From the NCBI GenBank assembly GCA_016931365.1, contig JAFGEY010000547.1, positions 1-43,877 of the forward strand: 43,877 nt of DNA, given 5' to 3'. The stretch comes from Anaerolineae bacterium (GTDB lineage: Bacteria; Chloroflexota; Anaerolineae; JAFGEY01). Made by a program: the position numbers and the translations under genes. Numbering within the stretch: position 1 is the stretch's first letter; each line of letters starts with the position of its first letter. The notes beneath the pieces were generated by a model, which saw only the letters and a program-made list of their open reading frames with translations, ran no database searches and was not told the origin of the DNA. Below, piece by piece: positions 31,301 through 41,280 of this stretch.

Positions 31301-32110
31301 ATGAATCTGACGCGTATTTTGATTGTCGATGACGAGTCTACGTTGCGCACGACGATGGCCGAGTTGCTGATCGCCGACGATCGCGAGATCATTGTCGCGT
31401 CCAGCGGCGAAGAGGCGATGGCCTATCTGGAGGACGGGCCATTTGACCTGCTGATCGTCGATCTGGTGATGCCCGGCATTGATGGCTTGCAGGTGATGGA
31501 TATGGCCCACAAGCTGTCGCCGCAGGCCAAGTTGATCATGCTTACCGCCTATGGCACGCTCGACTCGTCGGTACAGGCGATGCGCCGGGGCGCGGTGGAT
31601 TTTTTGCGCAAGCCGGCTTCCGCGCCCGAGATCGAGGCTGCTGTCGACCGGGCGCTGCAAAAACGCTACGAAGAGGCGCGTAAGGATGAACTGCTCGGAC
31701 AGATCCAGTCTGCGCTTCAGGAACTGCGCGGCAGCCAGGACAAGCCGGCCGCCACAACGCCGTCGCACCCCAGACGGGAGCGCTTTTTGCAGTCACGCAA
31801 CATCATCATTGACCTGCAAAAGCACATCGTCACTATGGATGGCGGGGCGCTCGATTTGACGCCGACCGAACTGCGCCTGCTGTCGACGCTGATCGCCAAC
31901 GCCGACCAGGTGATGAGCTGCCGCGAACTGGTCTATCAGGTGCAAAACTATGAGACCGACGAACGCGAGGCGCGCTCGATCATCCGTGTTTATATCCGCC
32001 GCCTGCGGCAAAAGATCGAGCCGGAGCCGTCTTCGCCGGCCTATATTCTCAACGTGCGCGGTGCGGGGTACATGTTTTCATCGTCCGAGACCGCGCGGTT
32101 GGATGACTGA
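31301..32110 (+). CDS. OmpR-family response regulator
   Basis: A 269-residue regulator. The receiver (VDDES, D54 in LLIVDLVMPG, T in MLTAYG, K in LRKPAS) is followed by a long linker (about 125-165) and an OmpR/PhoB winged-helix domain (LTPTELRLLSTLI, RSIIRVYIRRLRQKIE, NVRGAGYMF). It should bind DNA once phosphorylated, probably by the kinase upstream. It is the only stand-alone response regulator in the window. ATG 31301 is chosen since the receiver begins immediately; G-rich sequence precedes it. Targets are not known; the lipoprotein gene ten bases downstream is in the same transcript. Confidence 0.92.
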   Translation: MNLTRILIVDDESTLRTTMAELLIADDREIIVASSGEEAMAYLEDGPFDLLIVDLVMPGIDGLQVMDMAHKLSPQAKLIMLTAYGTLDSSVQAMRRGAVDFLRKPASAPEIEAAVDRALQKRYEEARKDELLGQIQSALQELRGSQDKPAATTPSHPRRERFLQSRNIIIDLQKHIVTMDGGALDLTPTELRLLSTLIANADQVMSCRELVYQVQNYETDEREARSIIRVYIRRLRQKIEPEPSSPAYILNVRGAGYMFSSSETARLDD

Positions 32111-32120
32111 GCGCGCCGTG

Positions 32121-33398
32121 ATGGAACGGTCAGAAACGTTGAAAAGGCTTCTTTTTCTTTGTTTATCAAGCATCTTGCTCCTCGCGGGCTGCCTGAACCG
32201 GCCGACAGAGGAAACGATTGCGCTGACCTGGTGGATCACTTTTGCCGAGGACAGCGCCGAGTATCCTGCTTTTCAGGCCATCGCCGAGGCATTTGAGGCG
32301 CAAACCGGCTACAAGATCGAGTTGGTCTTGGTGCCCTGGTCGGACATCGCGCCGAGGGGCTACGGCAGCACGCGCCTGATGATCGCCCAAAAAGAGGGTA
32401 GCGGCCCCGATCTGTGGGGGCCGGTGCCGCACAACTGGACGGCGGGCTTTGTCGCCGAGGAACAAGTTTTGGCGCTGGATCGCACACGGATCGAAAATGC
32501 CATCCATTATCTGGACGCTGCACTGTGGTCGTGTCAGGTGGGCGACGCTCAGTATGGCCTGCCGGTGTTGTTCGACTCGGTGGCTCTGATCTATAACAAA
32601 AAATTGGTCGCCGCGCCGCCCAAAAGCTTTGACGAACTGCTCGCGCTGGCCCGCGCGCAGACCGATCCCGAGCAGGATCACTGGGGATTGGTGCTGCCCT
32701 TGTTGAGCCAGTATCACACCTACCCGTTCATCGAAGGGTATGGTGGCTATGCTTTCCGTTGCGAGCGCGCCGAGTGCAATTTTGACGACATCGGCCTCAA
32801 CAGCGAAGGTGCAGTGCGCGGCGTGCAGTTGCTCTCTGATCTGTACCTGAAGGAAAAGCTGTTCCCCGAGCCGTTGATCGACCGTGCGGTGATGAACAGC
32901 TATGCCCTCAACTTGTTTACGGCTGGTCGGGCGGCGATGCTGATCGACGGGCCGTGGGTGGTATCCCAGATCGAGGCGGCGGGCGTTGATTATGGTGTGG
33001 CCTCGCTGCCGGCGCTGCCCGGATCAACGCGCGCACCGAGGCCGTTTACGGTGTTCCAGGCGATGTACGTCGCCGCAGACACGGCTCACGCGGACGAATC
33101 GATTGCCCTAATCAACTATGTTGCCAGCCAAAGAGGCGTCGAAGTGCTGCAAGCGGCGCTGGGCAGGGTACCGGTGCGTCGTGACATCATACGCTCGGCC
33201 GCGTTTCGCGCCAATGACGAGGTGCAAGGCTGGTACGATCAGGCGGTGGGGGGCGTCCTTTTGCCCAGTCTGCCCGAGATGGATTCGCTGTGGTATCCGT
33301 GGGGATACGCGCTTGAAGTGGCCGTTCCGGGGCTGGTCCCGGTGCAAGATGCGCTCGACCAGGCAGTGTCGGAATTCAAAGGTTATTTTAAAGAGTAA
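32121..33398 (+). CDS. Extracellular solute-binding lipoprotein (family 1, sugar-type)
   Basis: A 425-residue protein with a lipoprotein signal: charged start, hydrophobic core and LAGC (lipid Cys C24). The mature part has the marks of family 1 binding proteins such as Mal[51 protein letters not shown] and [14 protein letters not shown]. It is expected to bind an oligosaccharide or related solute at the outer membrane face. No ABC permease genes are adjacent; instead it follows a two-component pair, so it may feed a signal or serve a transporter elsewhere. ATG 32121 is preferred; ATG 32103 in frame would overlap the regulator stop. Confidence 0.85.
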   Translation: MERSETLKRLLFLCLSSILLLAGCLNRPTEETIALTWWITFAEDSAEYPAFQAIAEAFEAQTGYKIELVLVPWSDIAPRGYGSTRLMIAQKEGSGPDLWGPVPHNWTAGFVAEEQVLALDRTRIENAIHYLDAALWSCQVGDAQYGLPVLFDSVALIYNKKLVAAPPKSFDELLALARAQTDPEQDHWGLVLPLLSQYHTYPFIEGYGGYAFRCERAECNFDDIGLNSEGAVRGVQLLSDLYLKEKLFPEPLIDRAVMNSYALNLFTAGRAAMLIDGPWVVSQIEAAGVDYGVASLPALPGSTRAPRPFTVFQAMYVAADTAHADESIALINYVASQRGVEVLQAALGRVPVRRDIIRSAAFRANDEVQGWYDQAVGGVLLPSLPEMDSLWYPWGYALEVAVPGLVPVQDALDQAVSEFKGYFKE

Positions 33399-33492
33399 AG
33401 GTTGTCAAAAAGCCGGAGAGGAATCAGGTTTTGTCAAAAACTCGGTTTCTCACCTGCAACTAGAGGTAATCCAGGTGTATGGAGGGTGTTTT

Positions 33493-33867
33493 ATGGCTAA
33501 AGTACAACGACCTAAAAGCCGTTCTTCGTTTAATCCCAACCAGGGCAGCAAACCAAAGCTGAGTATGGGCAATTTGCAGCAGCAGATGCTCCAGCTTCAG
33601 GAGCAGATGGCGCGGACTCAGGAAACGCTTGGCGAGGAGACGGTCACAGCCACTTCAGGCGGTGGGGTGGTGACGGTAGTTGCCAACGGCAACCAGCAGA
33701 TCGAGTCGATCAAGATCAAGCCCGAGGTGGTCGATCCGGACGATGTCGAGATGCTGGAGGATATGGTGCTCGCGGCGGTCAACGAAGCGCTGGCGCAAGC
33801 CAAGGCGCTGGCCGAACAAAAGATGGGCGCGCTGACCGGTGGGCTTGATATTCCGGGGTTGCTCTAA
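33493..33867 (+). CDS. ybaB: YbaB/EbfC family nucleoid-associated protein
   Basis: A 124-residue protein. After a basic, low-complexity N-terminal tail of about 25 residues comes the YbaB core: a helix [19 protein letters not shown], then [20 protein letters not shown] and a C-terminal helix. YbaB forms DNA-binding dimers. GGAGGGTG (33481-33488) supports ATG 33493; the frame upstream of this is a shadow of the lipoprotein gene. The recR start lies two bases after the stop, the usual ybaB-recR arrangement. Confidence 0.92.
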   Translation: MAKVQRPKSRSSFNPNQGSKPKLSMGNLQQQMLQLQEQMARTQETLGEETVTATSGGGVVTVVANGNQQIESIKIKPEVVDPDDVEMLEDMVLAAVNEALAQAKALAEQKMGALTGGLDIPGLL

Positions 33868-33868
33868 C

Positions 33869-34468
33869 ATGGCCGCCGTCCCCGAAGCTGTAACTCGCCT
33901 GGTTGAAGAATTTTCTCGTCTGCCCGGCATCGGTCCCAAGACGGCCTCACGCCTGACTTATTATCTGCTGCGCGCTTCGACCGAGCAGGTGCTGGCCCTG
34001 GGTGATGCGATCACCCAACTCAAGGCGCGGATTCGCTTCTGCTCGCGCTGCTTTAACATCACCGAGGTCGATCCCTGCCCGGTCTGCACCGATGCGAAAC
34101 GCGATAGCGGCGTTGTGTGCGTGGTTGAGGAGCCGCTGGATCTGCTGGCGATCGAACGGGCAGGGGGCTATCACGGCCTGTATCACGTCTTGCACGGGGC
34201 GATCTCGCCTGTAGATGGCGTCGGCCCGGAGGATTTGCGCATCCGCGAGTTGATCGAGCGCATGCGCCAGGAGCCAGTGGTTGAAGTGATTTTGGCGACG
34301 AATCCCAGCCTGGAGGGCGAGGCCACGGCGATGTACATTCAGCGCCAACTACTGCCGTTCAACATCCGCGTCACCCGGCTGGCGCGTGGTTTGCCCGTCG
34401 GCGGTGACCTGGAATATGCCGACGCGATCACCCTGGCTCGCGCCTTGGAAGGTCGCCAGGCGATGTAG
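33869..34468 (+). CDS. recR: Recombination protein RecR
   Basis: A 199-residue protein with the helix-hairpin-helix LPGIGPKTASRL (18-29), a C4 zinc finger (C58, C61, C70, C73) and a Toprim domain with VVEEPLDLLAIE and ATNPSLEGEATAMYI. RecR works with RecO and RecF to load RecA at gaps and breaks. Length and motifs are normal. It is coupled to ybaB and ends at a strong terminator. Confidence 0.97.
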   Translation: MAAVPEAVTRLVEEFSRLPGIGPKTASRLTYYLLRASTEQVLALGDAITQLKARIRFCSRCFNITEVDPCPVCTDAKRDSGVVCVVEEPLDLLAIERAGGYHGLYHVLHGAISPVDGVGPEDLRIRELIERMRQEPVVEVILATNPSLEGEATAMYIQRQLLPFNIRVTRLARGLPVGGDLEYADAITLARALEGRQAM

Positions 34469-34471
34469 CCC

Positions 34472-34511
34472 AAAAAGCCCTTCCAGGTCTCAAAACCTGG
34501 AAGGGCTTTTT
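34472..34511. terminator. Bidirectional terminator between recR and the TauE-type permease gene
   Basis: A perfect 17-pair stem: AAAAAGCCCTTCCAGGT pairs with ACCTGGAAGGGCTTTTT around CTCAAA. The A run and T run provide a T tract in both directions. Its core resembles the palindrome inside the radical SAM gene at 43158-43188. Confidence 0.9.
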
Positions 34512-34513
34512 CT

Positions 34514-35278
34514 TTACCGTAGCAGGTAAATGAGCCCCAGAATGGTTCCAATCGTAACCACGGTCCAGCGCAGCAAGGCCGGCCTGATCCGGCTGGCCAG
34601 CCGGCCGCCCAAAGCCCCGCCGATCAGCGCGCCCACGGCCATCACCAGCGCCACCGACCACACGACCTGCCCCGAGAACACAAAAAAGAGCGCGGCGGTG
34701 ATATTGACGCTGAACGAAATGATCTGTTTCAGCGCGTTGAGTCGCGTCAGTGAGTCGGTGATCAATAGGCCCAGCGTAGCCAGCACGATGACGCTCAACC
34801 CGGCGCCAAAATAGCCCCCATAAATGGCCGCCAGGCCGATCGGCAGCCAGGCCCACACATCCAACGACGTCGCCGCTCCGGCTTGCCCGGTGCGGCGCGT
34901 GAGCCAGCCGCGCAGCACATCTTGCGAGGCCAGCAAACCCGATGCCAGTAAAATGAGAAATGGCACCAGCGAACGGAACACCTTTTCTCCTGTGTTCAAG
35001 AGCAAGATGCCGCCGATGCCTCCGCCGATGACGGCGGCCGGCAGCAGCAGCCATAGCCGCTTTTTCTGGCCCTGCAAGTCTTTGAACTGAGCGAACGTGG
35101 CTCCCAGGTAGCCCGGACACAGGGCGACGGTGTTGGTCACATTCGCGGCGACGGCCGGCAGGCCCACCGCCATCAACACCGGAAAAGTGATGAGCGTGCC
35201 GCCGCCGGCGAGCGCGTTTACCAAACCGGCCGCGAGGGCGGCCAACCCCACCCAAAGATAATCTAGTATGTTGTCCAC
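34514..35278 (-). CDS. TauE/SafE family membrane permease
   Basis: A 254-residue membrane protein with about eight helices. The start [20 protein letters not shown] and the repeated glycine motifs [19 protein letters not shown] and [12 protein letters not shown] are the two internal repeats of the TauE/SafE (DUF81) family, exporters of sulfite, sulfoacetate and related anions. GTG 35278 is preferred, with AAGGGAAA seven to eight bases before it; the longer frame starts at a TTG (35317) overlapping the upstream stop. It follows a sulfur amino acid enzyme on the same strand, which supports a sulfur-compound substrate. Confidence 0.85.
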   Translation of the reverse strand: MDNILDYLWVGLAALAAGLVNALAGGGTLITFPVLMAVGLPAVAANVTNTVALCPGYLGATFAQFKDLQGQKKRLWLLLPAAVIGGGIGGILLLNTGEKVFRSLVPFLILLASGLLASQDVLRGWLTRRTGQAGAATSLDVWAWLPIGLAAIYGGYFGAGLSVIVLATLGLLITDSLTRLNALKQIISFSVNITAALFFVFSGQVVWSVALVMAVGALIGGALGGRLASRIRPALLRWTVVTIGTILGLIYLLR

Positions 35279-35313
35279 AGTGCATTTCCCTTCGAGTTTG
35301 TTATGAAAGAACG

Positions 35314-36534
35314 TCAAACGTTCTCCAAAGCCTGCTTGATATCTGCCAATATGTCTTCCGGCGCTTCGATGCCCACCGACATGCGCACCAGCCCCTCGCC
35401 GATGCCGAACTCGGCGCGCTGTTCGGCGCTGAGGGCGCGGTGCGACGAATGGGCCGGATAGAGCAGCAGCGTGTACACGTCGCCGAGGGTGGTGGCAGGC
35501 AGGCAGAGCTTGAGCGCCTCAAAGAATCGAAACACCCGCTCCCGCGAGCCGTTGCGCAGTTCAAAGGCAATCATCCCGCCGTACCCCTTGCCGAACAGCC
35601 GCGTCGCCAGGTTGTGCTGCGGGTGGTCGGGGCGACCCGGATAGATGATGCGCGTAATGCCGCCCGTGCCGAGCAGCCCGTTGGTGACCTTGAGCGCGTT
35701 GGCGCAATGGCGCTCCATCCGCAGGGGCAGCGTCTTGAGCCCGCGCAGCAGCAGCCAGGCATCTTGCGGGCCGAGGTTGGCGCCGGTGATTTTGAGGACC
35801 TCATACATGGGGGCGATCAGTTCTTGCGCGGCGACAATGACTCCGCCTAGCACGTCGCCATGCCCGCCGATGTACTTGGTGGCGCTGTGGATGACCACGT
35901 CTGCGCCGAGGGGCAGCGGACGACAGAGGTAAGGAGTGGCAAAGGTATTGTCGACGGCCAGCAGCGCGCCGTGCGCGTGGGCGATCGCGGCCAACCTGGG
36001 AATGTCGGCCACCTTGAGCAGCGGGTTTGAAACGGTCTCTACAAAAAGCACGCGCGGCTTGAGTTCAGCGCAGGCTGCATCGACCTGATCCAACTTGGCG
36101 GTGTCGACAAAACGGGTGATCACGCCCTGCTCGAAAAGCAGCCTGGAAAACAGAGCAAAGGTTGCCCCGTACACGTCTTGAGCGACGACGGCGCTGGCGC
36201 CCGCTTTAAGCCCCAATCCGAGTAGTGCGGCGTGGATCGCCCCCATGCCGGAGCCGAAGGCCAGCGCGGCCTCTCCCTCTTCCAGCACGGCGATGGCCCG
36301 TTCAAAGGCGCGCACGGTCGGATTCCCATAGCGGGTATACACATAGCCTTCGCGCGTCCCATCAAAGATCGCGTCGAGATCGTCCATCTGGGCATAGGCA
36401 AAGCTGGTGGCGTGATAGATGGGCGTGACCGTGGGGATAAAATCGGGAGCCGGCATACGCTCTCCAGCGTGGACAGCGCGCGTGAACAGGTCTTTCGAAT
36501 TCAAAAAATCCGAGTTGTGCAGATCATCGGTCAT
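35314..36534 (-). CDS. Trans-sulfuration PLP enzyme (cystathionine gamma-synthase/methionine gamma-lyase family)
   Basis: A 406-residue enzyme of the Cys/Met metabolism PLP family. It shows [19 protein letters not shown], the [16 protein letters not shown] loop that binds the cofactor, [29 protein letters not shown] and the PLP lysine K220 in [12 protein letters not shown]. Members make or break C-S bonds in cystathionine, homocysteine or methionine; the residues visible do not separate synthase, lyase and sulfhydrylase. GGAGGAG just before ATG 36534 supports this start over the frame to 36624. The permease gene follows 35 bases later and is probably co-transcribed. Confidence 0.92.
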   Translation of the reverse strand: MTDDLHNSDFLNSKDLFTRAVHAGERMPAPDFIPTVTPIYHATSFAYAQMDDLDAIFDGTREGYVYTRYGNPTVRAFERAIAVLEEGEAALAFGSGMGAIHAALLGLGLKAGASAVVAQDVYGATFALFSRLLFEQGVITRFVDTAKLDQVDAACAELKPRVLFVETVSNPLLKVADIPRLAAIAHAHGALLAVDNTFATPYLCRPLPLGADVVIHSATKYIGGHGDVLGGVIVAAQELIAPMYEVLKITGANLGPQDAWLLLRGLKTLPLRMERHCANALKVTNGLLGTGGITRIIYPGRPDHPQHNLATRLFGKGYGGMIAFELRNGSRERVFRFFEALKLCLPATTLGDVYTLLLYPAHSSHRALSAEQRAEFGIGEGLVRMSVGIEAPEDILADIKQALENV

Positions 36535-36570
36535 CGTTCTCCTCCACAAGGGTGAGTCAACAATGGCCAG

Positions 36571-36598
36571 ATTATACCACAGGTGAGTCTCCTGAAAA
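36571..36598 (-). promoter_or_regulatory. Promoter of the PLP enzyme and permease genes
   Basis: On the minus strand TTTTCA (36593-36598) and a perfect TATAAT (36571-36576) have a 16-base spacer, with TGG before the -10. Confidence 0.62.
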
Positions 36599-36610
36599 AA
36601 GCCAATTTTA

Positions 36611-36660
36611 ACGCAAAGGCGCATCCAACTTTTAGTTGGCGATGCAAAGACACAAAGGAT
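36611..36660. repeat. CGCAAAG-type intergenic repeat with a hairpin insert
   Basis: CGCAAAGGCGCA is followed by a hairpin, CCAACT-TTT-AGTTGG (36625-36639) with GCAT/ATGC outer pairs, and then GCAAAGACACAAAGG. The GCAAAG motif recurs on both sides of the hairpin. It abuts the IS1 element. Confidence 0.45.
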
Positions 36661-36664
36661 TAAG

Positions 36665-37477
36665 GGTAGTGGTTAGTTTTTGACTGCTGAGCCTTCGAGT
36701 GGTAAAACCAGATCACCAAAAACACTCGGAGGGGTGCTGTGATCGTCGCCATCATCGTCTATTCTTGTCCAAAATGTGGGAGCAAGCATATCGTCAAAAA
36801 CGGCAAAGACTACAAAGGCAACCAAAAGTATCACTGCCATACCTGCAATGCCTATGGCACGCTACCCGCGCACCAGAACAAGGTCTTTCCGATCAGAGAA
36901 TGGGTGCTGCGAACTTGGCGGGAACGTGCCAGTATGCGCGGCATCGAGCGCATCTTTGGCGTCACCAGACAGGTGCTTGCACGCTGGTTGGTCGAAAAAG
37001 TCAGCAAGCTTCCCGAACTGGTCAAAACGCTTCTGCCAGCTTGTTCAGACGATGTGCTCGAATTGGATGAACTATGGTCTTTTGTGTTTAAAAAGAGCAA
37101 CAAACGATGGGTATGGATCGCACTATGCCGTCGTACACGTCAGGTTGTAGCTTACTTTATCGGTGACCGTAGTGAGACAAGTTGCCAGGAATTGTGGAAC
37201 CGCATTCCCGAAACATATCGCCGATGTTGCTCTTACAGCGACTTTTGGGGGCATATCGCAACGTGTTCTCCAGTGCTACCCATCAATGTGTGGGCAAGGA
37301 AAGTGGGCAAACCGATCATGTCGAACGGTGGAACAATACTGTGCGTCAACGACTGGCTCGTTTCGTCCGCAAAACCTTGTCCTTTTCCAAATGTGACCGG
37401 TTCCATGACTTGGTCTTGCGCTGGTTCATTCATCACTACAATCAGCAATGTGCCATCAGTCCAATCTAGCCACTACC
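36665..37477 (+). mobile_element. IS1-family insertion sequence, 813 bases
   Basis: The element is bounded by GGTAGTGG at 36665-36672 and CCACTACC at 37470-37477, parts of an imperfect inverted repeat of about 24 bases (left GGTAGTGGTTAG, right GGTAGTGGCTAG). Between them is a frameshifted IS1-type transposase gene. Length and ends fit IS1 relatives. No clear target duplication is seen at the flanks. The right end lies 15 bases beyond the stop of the ABC transporter gene. Confidence 0.85.
36739..37469 (+). pseudogene. IS1-family transposase, frameshifted
   Basis: The first frame (GTG 36739, with GGAGGGG five bases upstream) begins with a C4 zinc finger (CPKCGS, CHTC), a helix-turn-helix ([17 protein letters not shown]) and the catalytic aspartates in ELDELWSFV and SYSDFW. 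At a run of five G (37247-37251) the family sequence continues in the -1 frame: [52 protein letters not shown], up to TAG at 37469. The glutamate of the catalytic triad lies in HVERWNN, after the shift. One missing G explains the break. It may be a dead copy, a sequencing slip, or less likely a programmed -1 shift. Confidence 0.82.
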
Positions 37478-37492
37478 CGTATTTGTAGCTCT

Positions 37493-39310
37493 TTATGCAT
37501 CACCATGCCAGAGACGGCGCATCTCTTCACAGGTTTCCAGCAGATCATCCAACCTGCCCTCTGCCTCGACCCGCCCATCCTTGAGAACAATAATATGATC
37601 GGCGCGGCGCAGCGCCACGCGGCGATGTGATACGGCCAGGCAGGTGGCCGACACGTTGGTGCCTGTGTGATCGAAAACGCGCTCCCAGAGCGTCAGTTCC
37701 GTTTCCACATCCAGTGCGCTGGACAGATCGTCAAAGACCAACAGCTCCGGCTCGCGAACGAACATACGTGCCGCTGCCGTGCGCTGTACTTGCCCGCCGG
37801 AGAGCTTGACCCCTTTAGGCCCCACTGCCGTGTCCAGTCCGCCCTCCAGTTCGCCCAGGTCGTATTCCATCACCGCCAAGCGGATGGCCTGCATGATCGC
37901 CCGGGGATCCTTGTCCAGCCCCATCAGCAGGTTGTCTTTGAGCGAGTCGCTGAACAGGCGCGGCACCTGCGCCGTGTACGCGCTGCGCGGCGGCACGAAA
38001 AACGTGTCCGGGTGCTCGACCGCCTGGTCATTCCAGCAGATTTCTCCAGCATCCTTGGGCAGCAGGCCAAGCAGCACGCGCAGCAGCGTCGTCTTGCCCG
38101 AACCTACCCGCCCGGTGATGATGGTGAGCGTGCCGCGATCCAGGTGCAAGTTAATGTCCTCGATCCCGTTGTCCGTGCCTGGGTAACGATAGGTCAGGTG
38201 AGCGACGTCAAGCGTATGCAAGTGATCGGCTTTTGTCTTGGGCGAATAGACTACGTCTGGAAGCTGGCCATCCAGGTAAATTGGACTGAACTCGACCAGC
38301 GCTTGCGGAGGTGCGCCCTCCATCAGGCGGTTCATGCGTTCCACCGAGACGCCGATCTGCTTGTAGCGAGCCACCAGCAGGCCGGCAAAGGTGGTCAACT
38401 CGCTGATCCCTTCCAGGTAAAAGACAAACATGGAAAAGTCACCCAGGGTAAACGTACCTTTTTGCATGGCCTGTCCGGCCAAAATCAAGATCACGCCGGT
38501 GCCCAGGTTGACGGCGTTGCGAAAGATCGAGTGCAAGATTTCGTTAAATAAACGGTCTTTGAGCGATACCTGGCGGCGTTCTTCGTTCAACTCGTTGAAA
38601 TGAGCGATCACATCCTCTTCCGCCGTAGCCACTTGGACCGCCTGTACCGCGCCAAAGAACTCGCCGATGAAACCGGTGACTATGCCATGTGCCTTGCGGC
38701 TGGCGCGGCGGTACTTTTCGATGCGTGTGGTAGCAGCGTTGGAGACAATGCCGACGAAAATAAAAGGCACTACCGCCAGCAGGGTGATCGTCGGATTGAT
38801 GCTCAACATCATCACGATGGCCACGACGCCAAAGGCGATCAGCCCTTGAATGTCGTTGAGCCACAGCGCAAACAGCGAGATCTCGAACACGTCGCTGCGA
38901 AAGCGGCTGATCGCCTCGCCGGGAGAATCGGGCAGCGCCGACGCGCCGGGGCGGCGGAGGATGTGGGTGAGCAGGTTTTTGCGCAGCAGAGTCATGGTGT
39001 GCACGAAAAAGGGCACGTTGGTGCGGATCAGGCCGTAAATGCCCAGGGCGCGTCCTACCTCGAACGAGAACAGCAAGACGACAATCGCCCACACGTCCAG
39101 GTGAACCGGCGCCTCGCCGGTGAGCAGGTTAAAAAAGATGCGCATCACGATCCCTGGCAACTGCCAGAATGCGGTCAGCACCATCATCGCCGCCAGATTG
39201 ATCAGCCAGAAACCGAGCCGGTAGCGCACCATCTTCCAGATGACCAGCCAGGCCGGCAAGGGACGAGACTGGCTCTGCACAATCTGCGGAATAGCGGTTT
39301 GATCGGTCAT
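37493..39310 (-). CDS. ABC exporter half-transporter with degenerate ATP site (subunit 1)
   Basis: A 605-residue protein with six membrane helices (about 1-330) fused to an ATPase domain. It has Walker [12 protein letters not shown] (K406), signature LSGGQ (503-507), Walker B LVFDD (D527) and a switch histidine in VSHRR. The residue after the Walker B aspartate is Asp528, where active sites have Glu. That is the mark of the non-hydrolysing half of heterodimeric exporters such as TM287/288. It is coupled to the partner gene by an ATGA overlap (39307-39310). Such pairs export drugs, lipids or peptides; the cargo is unknown. Confidence 0.92.
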   Translation of the reverse strand: MTDQTAIPQIVQSQSRPLPAWLVIWKMVRYRLGFWLINLAAMMVLTAFWQLPGIVMRIFFNLLTGEAPVHLDVWAIVVLLFSFEVGRALGIYGLIRTNVPFFVHTMTLLRKNLLTHILRRPGASALPDSPGEAISRFRSDVFEISLFALWLNDIQGLIAFGVVAIVMMLSINPTITLLAVVPFIFVGIVSNAATTRIEKYRRASRKAHGIVTGFIGEFFGAVQAVQVATAEEDVIAHFNELNEERRQVSLKDRLFNEILHSIFRNAVNLGTGVILILAGQAMQKGTFTLGDFSMFVFYLEGISELTTFAGLLVARYKQIGVSVERMNRLMEGAPPQALVEFSPIYLDGQLPDVVYSPKTKADHLHTLDVAHLTYRYPGTDNGIEDINLHLDRGTLTIITGRVGSGKTTLLRVLLGLLPKDAGEICWNDQAVEHPDTFFVPPRSAYTAQVPRLFSDSLKDNLLMGLDKDPRAIMQAIRLAVMEYDLGELEGGLDTAVGPKGVKLSGGQVQRTAAARMFVREPELLVFDDLSSALDVETELTLWERVFDHTGTNVSATCLAVSHRRVALRRADHIIVLKDGRVEAEGRLDDLLETCEEMRRLWHGDA

Positions 39311-41079
39311 GCCAGCACCTCCTCCAACCCGGTCTGCAGCAGGTTGTAGAACCGCGACGTCGGATCGCCGGCCAGTTGCTCGCGCTCATCGTATTCGGCC
39401 ATCTGCCCATCTTCCAGGATCATAATACTGTCGGCGCGCTGCACCGTTCCCAGCCGGTGGGCGATGACAATCGCCGTGCGGTTGAGCAGCAGCTTGTCCA
39501 CTGCCCGCTCGATGTGCTGCTCGGTGGCCGGGTCCAGCCGCGACGACGCTTCATCGAGGATGACCAGGCCGGGATCGCGCAAAAAGACGCGCGTAAAGGC
39601 CAACAATTGCGCCTCGCCGGCCGACAGCCCCCGCCCGCCCGATTCCAGTTTGGTGTCCAGTCCTTCCGGCAGCGATCGGTACCAGTCGGTCAGTTCCAGT
39701 TGTTCGATCGCGGCGTGAATCTGGTCGTCGCGGATGCGGCGGTTGAAAAAAGTCAGGTTATCGCGCACGCTGGCCTGGAACAACTGCACATCTTGGGTGA
39801 CCATGGCCACCCGCTCGCGCAACGCTTTCAGGCTGGGCTGGCGGATGTCCACGCCGCCCAATTGGATCTGCCCGGCGGTGGGATCGTAGAGGCGGAACAC
39901 CAGGCGGGCCAGGGTGGTCTTGCCGCTGCCGGTGCGCCCCAACAGGCCCAACACCGTTCCCGGCTTCAGGTCAAAAGAGAGGTCGTGCAGCACCGGCTCT
40001 TCTTCCACATAGGAAAAAGACACACCGTCAAAGATCAGCGGCAGCGGCCCGGAAGGCACCTCGGTGCCGGGGCCGTCCTGCGTCTTGCTCTGGATGCCGC
40101 GCAACTCGATCAACCGCTGCGTGCTGGCGCCGATGGTCTGCATGCTCTCGATCTGCCGGGTCAGGTCGCGGATCGGCCGGCCAAGCAGATTGGTATAGTG
40201 GACGAGCAGGTAGGCCGTGCCGATGGTGATCATGCCGTCTCGGTAAAGGTAGAAACCGGCGATCACGGCGATGGCTGTGCCCAATGTAAACAACATGCCG
40301 CCGGTAAAGCCGATCACCAGATACATCAATGATGCTTTGCGCCAATGTACCAGGATGGTGTGTTGCAGCTTGTACAATCCGCGGATGACAAAGTCCACCG
40401 CGCCGCTGGAACGGATGTCCTCGGTACCGGCCAGGCGCTCCTCCAAAAAGCCAAACAGGTCGGCCTCGGCCTGACGGCGGGCTTTGTCGTGCGGCACGGC
40501 GACGCCGCGCACCCGGTACAGCGCCAACAGGGTGATGATCGTAAAAGCGGCAAAAGCCGCGCCCACGCGCCAATCTTCCAGGAATAGGGCCGCTAAAATG
40601 CCCAGCAGCAACACGATGTTGCCCAGCACGCCGATGACCAGTTGAGAAAAGAAATTGGCGAGTTCGGCCACGTCGCCGTCAATGCGCTCGATCAGTTCGC
40701 CGGGGCTGCGGTTGTTGTGAAAGCCCATATCTAGGTACAGGCAGTGCCGGGCAATCTCGGCGCGCAAAGCGTTGGTCGCCGTCCAGGCCACGTTTTCGCC
40801 CGTGTAGGTCGCGCTGACGCCGATCACCTGCTGGATCAGGGCAATGCCGATAAAGGTCAGCGCAGCCATGATCAGCACCTTGAGCGGCTGGCCCGATTGG
40901 GCGGCGTCAATAAAGTAGCGCATCACCTGCGGATTGACGATCTGTAAGCCGATGCTGCTCGACAACAAGACCGTCAGCAGTGCGAACCGCGCCTTTTGCG
41001 GGGTGATGTGTCGGGACAAGAGCTCCCAGTATTGTCCGAGGGAGACATTTGCCGGCTTATCGGCAGCCAACGTAGCCAT
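39307..41079 (-). CDS. ABC exporter half-transporter with active ATP site (subunit 2)
   Basis: A 590-residue partner of the next gene, with six membrane helices and an ATPase domain: Walker [12 protein letters not shown] (K387), Walker B LVILDE with catalytic E510, and switch IAHRLGTV. Its signature motif is LSAGE (485-489) instead of LSGGQ, which is the matching defect for the degenerate site made with subunit 1. ATG 41079 is used because AAAGGA lies about eight bases upstream and the frame beyond it runs into the promoter and hairpins (41120-41172). Confidence 0.92.
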   Translation of the reverse strand: MATLAADKPANVSLGQYWELLSRHITPQKARFALLTVLLSSSIGLQIVNPQVMRYFIDAAQSGQPLKVLIMAALTFIGIALIQQVIGVSATYTGENVAWTATNALRAEIARHCLYLDMGFHNNRSPGELIERIDGDVAELANFFSQLVIGVLGNIVLLLGILAALFLEDWRVGAAFAAFTIITLLALYRVRGVAVPHDKARRQAEADLFGFLEERLAGTEDIRSSGAVDFVIRGLYKLQHTILVHWRKASLMYLVIGFTGGMLFTLGTAIAVIAGFYLYRDGMITIGTAYLLVHYTNLLGRPIRDLTRQIESMQTIGASTQRLIELRGIQSKTQDGPGTEVPSGPLPLIFDGVSFSYVEEEPVLHDLSFDLKPGTVLGLLGRTGSGKTTLARLVFRLYDPTAGQIQLGGVDIRQPSLKALRERVAMVTQDVQLFQASVRDNLTFFNRRIRDDQIHAAIEQLELTDWYRSLPEGLDTKLESGGRGLSAGEAQLLAFTRVFLRDPGLVILDEASSRLDPATEQHIERAVDKLLLNRTAIVIAHRLGTVQRADSIMILEDGQMAEYDEREQLAGDPTSRFYNLLQTGLEEVLA

Positions 41080-41119
41080 GGCTTGATCCTTTCTGCTTCG
41101 CGCCCAAACCAAACCCAGT

Positions 41120-41148
41120 ATTATAGCACCAGCAGCGAGAAAGAAGAA
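41120..41148 (-). promoter_or_regulatory. Promoter of the ABC exporter genes
   Basis: On the minus strand a perfect TATAAT (41120-41125) with TGC before it lies 17 bases from TTCTTC (41143-41148). Confidence 0.55.
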
Positions 41149-41172
41149 AAAAGCCCGGGCGACGAACGCCCG
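41143..41172 (-). terminator. Minus-strand terminator upstream of the ABC promoter
   Basis: Read on the minus strand, CGGGCG-TTCGT-CGCCCG (41156-41172) is followed by GGGC and a T-rich tract (41143-41152). It lies upstream of the ABC promoter and would stop antisense transcripts from the right. Confidence 0.5.
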
Positions 41173-41280
41173 CACTCCCGGCATGGGGCGCGGGCAAATC
41201 GGTTTAGCGGCAGGCCCTTCTGCCAGGGGGGAATGAGGATTTGCCGTAGCGGCAAAATCCCACTGCACGCATATCGAGAT

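Noticed and set aside
36657..37485. Target site duplication of the IS1 element
   Set aside because: The eight bases on each side of the element do not match.
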